DNA from: Venturia oleaginea
Taxonomy: Eukaryota; Ascomycota; Dothideomycetes; Venturiales; Venturiaceae
Direction of reading: 5' to 3'
Length of the DNA stretch: 64,000 nt
Assembly: GCA_013176395.1 (NCBI GenBank)
Contig: JABMLP010000027.1
Span: 310,001-374,000, forward strand
Below the pieces are notes generated by a model, which was not told the DNA's origin, made no database searches, and saw nothing but the letters and a program-made list of their open reading frames with translations. Below, piece after piece: positions 56,493 through 64,000 of the stretch; within the stretch, counting starts at the first letter, position 1, and every line of letters begins with the position of its first letter. The position numbers and the translations under genes are program-made.

Positions 56493-57333
56493 ATGTTCAT
56501 CAAAAGCGTCCTCATCACCGCGCCACGCGGACAGCCGAGCAAACGAAGAAAGCGTTCCAAGCCCGGTCTGAGTCTTGACTTGGTACGTCAAAACTGCTCG
56601 ACTTGTCGCAGTTGCAGCCATCGGACTATCATCCACTGACACTCGCGATTTTCAGGCCTCTCGACCCTTCCCATTCCTCAAGCTGCCTGCTGAGCTCAGG
56701 AACCAAGTGTATCACCTTGCACTCGTCCCTGACGATCCCATTCAACTCACCGAGACCATCAAGAAAAATCGCCGCCACGTCGCTACTCGCAGCAAAAGAT
56801 CCGTCCTCCAACAAAGAATCAGTCACCACATTCTATGTACTTGCAAGCAAGTCTACTATGAGGCAGCTCCAGTCCTCTACGGCCAAACAATCGAATTCCC
56901 TGATCCCTATGGCCACGGCCAGGCTGCATTGATGTGTTTTCTCTCCCAAATTGGCAAGCACGGCACACGCATGCTCCAAACCATTATCCTCGACACCGTC
57001 AAAGTTGGAAAGGTTTCGGCCTTCACCCATCCCCTCTTCACGCTCCTTATCGATGCCATCCACCTCAAAGAACTTCGCATCAACCGGCTCTACGAGGGCA
57101 ACCACAAAAACGCTTTTCCTGACGCCGACGTCAGCAAGTTGGCTCGGCTTTTCTTCCCGGTTGCTCATATTTGGTTTGAGCAGATGGGCAGATCTAGAGT
57201 TGACGGCAAAGATTGGAAAGACGTCCTCTCACTGGCTCAATATGGGCGGTGGCTGAATCCGTATTGGCATTCACTATCACCGTTCTCCCGGGCCGAATTC
57301 TGCACCGAAATCGATTTGCTTTGCGCAATATAG
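56493..57333 (+). CDS. 2EXR/F-box-like protein, intact paralogue
   Basis: Two exons (56493-56582, 56656-57333) join in phase 0 to 255 residues. Exon 1 holds a basic nuclear-type signal (KRRKRSK). Exon 2 starts at ASRPFPFLKLPAELRNQVYHLAL, the conserved helix motif of the 2EXR family, followed by HILCTCKQVYYEAAPVLYG, which is shared by the family. It is the only intact member of a group of three (57942, 59385). The function of 2EXR proteins is unknown; they are often expanded and variable between strains. Confidence 0.75.
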
Positions 57334-57941
57334 TGGCTCTGCACTCCTCTTGCACACCTCTCACTTACTTCATCTGGGAATATAACATGAGCTTGCTCGG
57401 TCCTGGTTAGGGTGGAGTGACCTCAACTTCATTGGTTCTGGCATTGCATGGATCGCATGGCATCGGAGTCGTTTGTGGGAGATACGCTTCACAGCACGTG
57501 ATTTCTTATTGCAGCTAGTGAATAGCTGCTTTCTGAGCACCTTCCCTTTGTTTCTACATTAAGGTGTATATATTGGCCATTTAATCTTCAATTCGGTTTC
57601 GTCTTCCCGATGCGCTCAGTCAGTTACTCCGATACGGTTGCCCGTTCCTCTCGGCTGCATTTCTAGATCGCAACCTTCTTTCATTCTAACCCTTCGTGCT
57701 CGTCTTCGCATTGTTCCTTGTGGTGGACGACAATAACTTTATTATGTTATTGTCTCTGGAAAACCATCAACATGGTGTTGTTCACCCATTGCGCCGACTA
57801 ACAATACGACGTTCAGTGTTTTTTTTCTATTCAACCTCAAATGCCGACAATAGCATGACTATAGCATGTTATGTACATGCCCGAGGAGATGTACGAGGTT
57901 AAACAGATGTTTGTCCCCGGCTTCCAACTCCCAACAGCAAG
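57334..57941. other. Intergenic, no feature seen
   Basis: AT-rich with short frames only. Confidence 0.35.
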
Positions 57942-58848
57942 ATGGTTTCGCGCGAAGCAGTCCACGAGTTAATTGGGAGGATAGCCCGCGAAATCCCCAG
58001 GGTAATGTTCTTCATTCTCGATTGCAAGTCAGACACAAACTCACATGTACAGAGTGCCCAGCGTTATCGACGTCTACAACCATTCCGAACCTTCCCGTTC
58101 ATGCGGCTGCCCGCGGAGTTGAGGAACCGCATCTACAAATTCTCTTTGCAGACGGACGACGAGCTCTTGGTTACAGACACACTGCAAAAGAAGCCTCGAC
58201 GCCGCGTTGCCTGTCGTTACTGCCATAGGTACAAAATCCTCGTTCTGGAAGTCTTTCTCTCCTCGCTGATATCATGTAGGTACGAGAAAGCCCTCAAGAA
58301 GCACCAAGCAAACGTCAACACGAACCTCCTTCTCGCATGCAAGCAGATTCACTTCGAAGCCGTTGGCATCCTGTACACTCAGCCTATAAAGTTCATGAGC
58401 CTAGATGGAATGTTCTACTTCCTTTCGCAGATTGGCAAAAACAACATTGAGAGTCGTCGACAGATTGCCATTGAGATAATGAGCATGGGCAGGGAAGGAC
58501 AAATGACGGAGCCCGCTTTCACCGCACTTGTCAACGCCAAGAACTTAGAGTCGCTTAATATCTGCTCCATTGAGCGCCGATTCAGCGAGAGGGAGTTTGT
58601 GCCGTGTGATCATAGTATTGGAGACATTGCTGCAAGCTTCTTCGCAATTAGTTCATGTCTGGGTCCTGCAGATGAGCCAATACAGGAGTGATGGGAAAGG
58701 GTGGGAGGATGTGATGGTGTTGGCGCAGGGTGGAAGCTACAAGGTTGAACGTGGCTGGCCCGGAGAGATGTTTGAATTCCATGGCGGCGAGAATGAATTC
58801 ACCAAGCAGGAATTTCGCGCAGAAATGCGCAAGTTGATGAGGGACTAG
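57942..58848 (+). pseudogene. 2EXR/F-box-like paralogue with a frameshift
   Basis: Exons 57942-58004, 58055-58228 and from 58280 on can be joined. The motif FRTFPFMRLPAELRNRIYKF is followed by LLLACKQIHFEAVGILYT, parallel to the gene at 56493. Near 58650 the frame breaks: one extra base after FFAI puts HVWVLQMSQYRSDGKGWEDVMVLAQ into another frame, which is the part matching HIWFEQMGRSRVDGKDWKDVLSLAQ of the intact paralogue. The 51-nt intron 58229-58279 is stop-free and could be retained. An assembly error could mimic the frameshift. Confidence 0.7.
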
Positions 58849-59384
58849 GATGGGATATTAAGGGCTGAGGGAGATGAATGAAGAATGGGATGCGATCAAT
58901 TAACTGAATGAGCATGGATTTCCATGTTTTCTGGTCTGTGGCTTGCCAGGTGTGAATAACGTATCATACTTCGAGTCAATTTCTTCACTGACTCTCTCTT
59001 CAGTGTTACATCCTATAGGTTCTCTGGTTATCTCGTCACATCCGTCCCCACGCAAACGCTGTGTTTCGAAGGAATTTGAGTTATACTTCTCCATTCGCAA
59101 TTGCTTACAATTTCGTGAACTTCCTTCCTCATTGTTGCTTTACCTCCGAGAATGGGAATGAATCTTTATTTTTCTTTGGACAAATTGACTAGCGAGGTCA
59201 TATGTCATATTCACATCCGGGTAATTGACATGAAATTTTCAACTACCAGAAGCTTATTGGCCAAGATCATTAGCCTCATGAGGTCCGGGTCGCTATTATC
59301 TTGACAAACACAATTCTACTGCAGAATTCTGTCCACAAACCTTTACCAACTTCACCATTACATTCGGTAACCACCACATCCAAC
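58849..59384. other. Intergenic, no feature seen
   Basis: No gene, RNA or repeat recognised. Confidence 0.35.
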
Positions 59385-59635
59385 ATGGCACCAAGCAAAC
59401 GATATGCAAATATTGATCGCTCTTGCCCCAAATACGACTTCGTAATGGAAGTCATTTCGAACCATTTCAACGACTGTGACTACTTGTTGCAAGCACTGGA
59501 CTCGGTGAACACAACAGGCAAAACTGTGCGAAGCGAAGCAAAGTTACATCCGATCACTCTTACACTGCCGAGCAAAGGCAACTGACATGGCAATAAGGAT
59601 GCTCGACCATTTCCGTTCCTAAAGCTACCCGCCGA
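59385..59635 (+). pseudogene. Truncated 2EXR/F-box-like paralogue
   Basis: The frame from ATG 59385 encodes about 66 residues (MAPSKRYANIDRSCPKYDF onward). Just after it, in the next frame, ARPFPFLKLPAED appears at about 59595-59635, the same motif as in the gene at 56493. Right behind this, the sequence changes to DNA shared with 6396-6436. The gene is therefore cut after the first family motif. Confidence 0.6.
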
Positions 59636-61558
59636 GGACCCTTTTACGGTTCATTTTTTGTCCCATTTTAGCGTTTCATGAGTGGGGCCGTTCATGTAAA
59701 TCCCATACAAACTGTGGCCGTGCTGATCGTGAAGCGCGAAAACAACCCTAGGGATAGATATCTAGCGCTTTCCACCATTGACAACTTTTAGCCTAATAAG
59801 GCTAGTGGGAGCTAGATCAGGCCTAGATTACGGCAAGATCCGGGTGAATCAGCTAAGAATCTGCTTGAGTCGGGTAAGAAGCGAGGCAGATACGCCAAGA
59901 GCGATATTTACTACTTTTCACCGCCAATGTCGCTGATACAATAAGATTAGCGTCAAAAGAAGTGCAGCGACAATTTTGCTCGTAAAAACGTAATACTATT
60001 AAAGTGCTTGAAATTTCTGCTGGTAGAATCTCCGGAATCCGTATATTCCGAACTCCTAATGCTAATCTTGTTTTCCAATCTATACGGTGTGTATCCTGCC
60101 ACCCTGAAGCTGACTTGGATATTCAGACCGACTTGGCGGGTGGTGGCGGATCGAAGACCCCGGATCAAGGCACCCAAACTCCTGCAAGATTAGCACTGGC
60201 AGATGTCGGAGCTAAGGGCGAGTTCACGACAGTATAAGATGTTACTAGGATATTTACTCGCGCTAACTTATCTAGCGTACATTGCTGAGGTCAGCATTGA
60301 CATGATTCAGAGCCCTCCTGAGTAGCGTACGTATCCCCATGGTGGTCGCTAAGTTAACTAGATGAAGTAATATACGGGGCGTAAGCGCGACATACTAGGG
60401 TAGGGCCCATTTTTAATCAATGTATGCCTGATGCAATGAGTAAGTTTGAATCTTCCGTATTCTACCTCTGCGATGTACATGGGTACTGCGGTGAATCGCG
60501 CCCTAAGGCAGGTTTGTTCTGGCGCGACGAGAGGTCTCAAAAGACGTAGGCTCGAGGTTGTGTCCGCTTTTGATCGTCGAAGCTTCTGCAAATGACCACA
60601 GAATTCATTGATATCCCTTCCTAGCTTCTTATGTTGTTCTTGTATGCAAAATTGCAGGGAGCGAAAAAGAAAGCCCAAGGTTTTCTTCCCAGCTTCATTG
60701 CCACAGTGGCTGATAAATATCCGGTGCAATCTTATTCAAGGACGCATATTTCTCCGTTGACGTTGAGTCTTAAGCTGCCAATGTTTGGAGCCAAGTCTTG
60801 TCGAGCTGGGTGCTATGTATAGATAGTGCTTATGGCGACTTTGCCAGCGTGGCAATCCGTGTTCTAGCCGCCATTTTTTATGCACTGATAGTACCACTGA
60901 GCGCGCGAACCATTTGGCCCTATGAAAGTTTGTCCGAAAGTCGGAAAAGGGATGATGTTGTGCATGGAAGATACGCGAACCGAGATCCGAGAAGACCCCA
61001 TTCACCCCGTTTCAGCTATTGATCGCCGGCGAGGGCGAAGCTTTGTGGTTATCAAGATCCAGTTGCCAGGTCAAGCCCCAGACTTGGCTTCTTAAATTAT
61101 AATATCCGCTTACTCCTTGCATACCGTAAATTCCGAGACAAGGCTTGCTTTGACAATTATTATTACTGTTTTCTCGTCCACTTGATTTGCCTCCACATCT
61201 CCCACACAAAATCTAATCGTGCACTGATCGCTCTTCTACAACTTTGCACCGGATTTACGGTATATGATCGGCAAGCTGACTCCAAGCCTTCTCGACCACG
61301 TCTCACATCAGCTAGGCGCACTTCTGTCCACCTCCGTTCGCGGTATCCCAGGCTGCTTTTCACCCACCTGTCATTTGCTCTCACGTGGCCCCTACCCTCA
61401 CCTGCACGACCAGAAGATGCACTTGTACGGGGATTTCGTCGTGCCCAGACGCCAAATTAGGCTTGTTGCTGAGATGCAAATATCAGCTATATCCTCTCAA
61501 AACTTCTCAGGCTCCTGAATCCTGGGTGTACCTTGACAGCATCGGTATAGCATAAATA
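59636..61558. other. Intergenic region with dispersed-repeat segment
   Basis: Bases 59656-59696 match 6396-6436. The rest up to the multicopper oxidase shows no gene with support; the right end carries its promoter. Confidence 0.4.
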
Positions 61559-63473
61559 ATGCCGTTCTTCCTTTCTCTTTCTGTCTTCTTCCGGGCTCTG
61601 TTGTTTATATTCGTTGCAGGCACGCTTGCTAGATCCACCCAGCATGATGCAACATTTCAGCCTGATTACATCCTACGAGCAACCGCAAAAAACATAACTA
61701 TCGACTGCGAGTCGCACTACTCGGTGGTCTTGAACGGAACTTCACCAGGACCACCGATCTACTTCCGCGAAGGATGGACAACTTGGGTTCGAGTTTACAA
61801 TGACATCCCGGACCAGAATCTCACTGTGCATTGGCATGGTCTGGCGATGAGATCAGCGCCGTTCTCAGACGGTACTCCGCTGGTATCGCAATGGCCTATC
61901 GCTCCCGATAATTTTTTCGATTATGAGATTCATCCAGAGGCAGGCGACGCGGGGACCTACTTCTACCATTCGCACATTGGTTTCCAGGCCATATCAGCTG
62001 GTGGCCCTCTCATCATCGAAGAATGCGGCCCTCCTCCTTACAAGTACGATGAGAATATCGTTCTCCAAGTCGGCGATTATTACAACAAATCGGACCATGC
62101 GATCGAAGAAGGACTATTGGCGAACCCTTTCAAGTGGTCCGGTGAGACCAAGGCTATTCTCGTCAACGGCCACAGCGGGCGGGAAAGTCTGAGTACTGCA
62201 AGTCACGCGTCCTGTGCCCCACTCGTTATCAAAGTCAAGCCGGATACCACCTACCGATTGCGTGTTGTTGGTGGAACTGCGATATCGCTTGTCACCCTGG
62301 GAATCGAGGGCCATAGCAATCTGACGCTCATCGAAGCGGACGGCTATTATTCCAAGCCGTTCGAGACGGATCACATACAAGTCGGAAGCGGACAACGATT
62401 CAGCGCTATCTTCAAGACAAAGTCAGCTGCCGAGCTCAAAAAGCTGAACCAAACCTCTTTCTTTGTGCGCTACGAGAACCGAGAGCGCCCCGGCAGCGCA
62501 TCGGGCTATGCGATCCTTGCCTATGATGTCAAAGAGGCGAAGCTGCCTCAGACTCTGCCTACGACATCGCCAGTGAAGCTGCCAAAGGAAGTTTCCGACT
62601 GGGTTGAAAGTGTTCTCCAGCCGTACAATTCCTCTTTCAAGCCTTTTCCGCGCAAGGCGACACGCACAGTGATCATTCAAATGAACCAAGTTGGCAACTT
62701 CGTCAACTCAACATGGAAGTCCAACCTGCAATGGGCGCAAAACGGACTGCCATGGCAAGAAACGCTTCCCAAGACACCCTACTTGGTAGACATCTACAAG
62801 CGTGGACAAGCCGCGATTCCCGATTACAACGTGGCCGTCGCAGGACAAGGATATGACCCTATGACTGCTGTGTTCCCGGCTAAGCTTGGAGAAGTCATCG
62901 ATATTGTGTGGCAGAACAATAACGGAGCATCTGGAGGCTATGATTTCCACCCCATCCATGGCCATGGGCCTCACTACTGGGACCTTGGTAGCGGGAATGG
63001 AACGTATAATGCGACTGAGATTGAAGAGAGGTTGAAAGGATTCGAGCCCATGAAGCGCGACACCACGGTGCTTTATAGGTATTTGGAGAAGGGAGTTCCG
63101 CACACTACACGGGGCTACAGAGTATGGAGAGTGAGAGTTGACGACCCGGGACTTTGGATGATGCATTGCCACATCTTGCAGCACATGATTATGGGTATGT
63201 CGTCGTCGAAACTTTGTTCCGGGTGTGATTACTAACAGATGTGCAGGCATGCAAAGTGTATGGTCCTTTGGTGATGCAGCCGATATTCTCGGGCGATTTC
63301 CAGAACCGTACGTGTCAGGTTACTTGGACTTCGGAGGAGATGCGTATGGCAATGCGACGTTTGACCCAGTGGTCAACAAGTACTTCCCCGAAAATCCACA
63401 GGGAAAAGCGAAGACGTGTAAGAACTGGGACGGCGGTTCGAGGAGGGCCAAGGCGAAATATCACTACAAGTAA
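61559..63473 (+). CDS. Multicopper oxidase (laccase/ascorbate-oxidase-like)
   Basis: Two exons (61559-63194, 63247-63473) give 620 residues with a secretion signal (FFLSLSVFFRALLFIFVAGTLA). The four copper motifs are complete: HWHG at 91-94, YHSHIG, HPIHGHG (third motif, with Gly where laccases usually have Leu) and HCHILQHM just before the intron. Type 1, 2 and 3 copper sites should therefore form. By family it oxidises phenols, amines or metal ions with O2 to water, outside the cell. The second exon has no strong features. Next to it a GH35 gene begins, so both may serve plant-material breakdown. Confidence 0.93.
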
Positions 63474-63836
63474 TGTATAGGACATGTAATAAGATAGATG
63501 AGATGTATGTAATAATTCAAAACAATGGAAGAAAACGGCGACTGGATGAGCACGAAAGAGCAAGAAGGCATTGTCACGTGGGGCAGCCTTACCGAGGCAC
63601 TAGCGAGCTCGGGCAATTACTACGGTATAGTAATAAACCCTAGGTTTGTCTCGCTAGAAGTCCAGCCGGATTCCAATCTATCTCAGGGAAGCATCCCATA
63701 CTATCAACACCTTCCCGAGTTTCCCCTAAAAGGTTTGCGATATGCTCCGTCTTGTCCATGGCAAGCATGTGTGGAAGATTCGCTTCTCCCTTCAGAACCA
63801 CCATTGTTCACTCGTTATCTTCTTAATGGCTGCATT
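63474..63836. other. Intergenic, promoter of the beta-galactosidase gene
   Basis: No motif beyond general composition is seen. Confidence 0.35.
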
Positions 63837-64000
63837 ATGTTATTCCGCCTCACTGTCTTTCTTGCCGCCTGCTTTACGTTCCTGGCCTCTGCAACATTGG
63901 ACAATGACCTGATCAAAAGAACTGACGATGGCTTAACAAAGCTGGTGGAATGGGACAAGTACAGTCTTTCAGTCAAGGGGAACAGGGTCTTCATTTACTC
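63837..64000 (+). CDS. GH35 beta-galactosidase, 5' end only
   Basis: The ATG at 63837 opens a frame to the window edge: a signal peptide (MLFRLTVFLAACFTFLASA) then LVEWDKYSLSVKGNRVFIYS. This matches the start of secreted fungal beta-galactosidases of family GH35, where such a W-D-x-x-S-L-x-V-x-G-x-R segment precedes the catalytic barrel. The catalytic Glu residues are outside the window. Confidence 0.75.
   Translation, partial: MLFRLTVFLAACFTFLASATLDNDLIKRTDDGLTKLVEWDKYSLSVKGNRVFIY

Noticed and set aside
1..64000. tRNA, rRNA or CRISPR features
   Set aside because: I found no convincing tRNA cloverleaf, rRNA segment or spaced repeat array by reading; CRISPR is not expected in a fungal nucleus.

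Overview
The window is nuclear DNA of a filamentous ascomycete (Pezizomycotina, class unresolved). The evidence is short introns of about 45-75 nt with clear branch points, a fused peroxidase-P450 oxylipin synthase, UstYa/DUF3328, 2EXR/F-box-like and Zn2Cys6 genes, and Fot1/pogo and Tc1 transposons. The exon coordinates below were worked out by hand from splice signals and reading-frame continuity.

Left third (1-20 kb). A MOSC-domain 3' end is followed by a ubiquitin-conjugating-like protein without its catalytic cysteine. Then come a short Fot1-derived MITE, a four-exon UstYa-type oxidase, and a divergent gene for a small secreted protein with five internal repeats that carries an early stop codon. 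After these lie a large sterol-glucosyltransferase-like gene, a Zn2Cys6 regulator and a dienelactone hydrolase. A Tc1-like transposon ends 12 nt upstream of the hydrolase start codon.

Middle (20-44 kb). This part holds a secreted kelch protein, a membrane-anchored unknown, a DUF2235 hydrolase, a complete psi-producing oxygenase (Ppo), a repeat-rich spacer with a 12-bp minisatellite, a proline-rich protein, a bacterial-type P-loop kinase whose stop codon lies at the start of a 16-bp minisatellite, a coiled-coil protein, an FAH-family hydrolase and two F-box-like genes.

Right part (44-64 kb). A small secreted-protein gene is broken by two related Fot1 elements, one in its intron and one in exon 2. 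Housekeeping genes follow: SH3BGR-like, LMBD1-like, casein kinase II alpha and RNase P p30. Next is a row of three 2EXR paralogues in progressive decay, then a multicopper oxidase, and the start of a GH35 beta-galactosidase runs off the edge.

Recurring themes are single TAG stops in otherwise intact transposases, all explicable by CpA-to-TpA change as in RIP; minisatellites at gene ends; and an abrupt switch from C-rich to G-rich coding strand inside several genes. The best candidates for something undescribed are the UstYa plus repeat-protein pair at 2.5-5.8 kb and the doubly disrupted secreted-protein gene at 44.9-48.2 kb.
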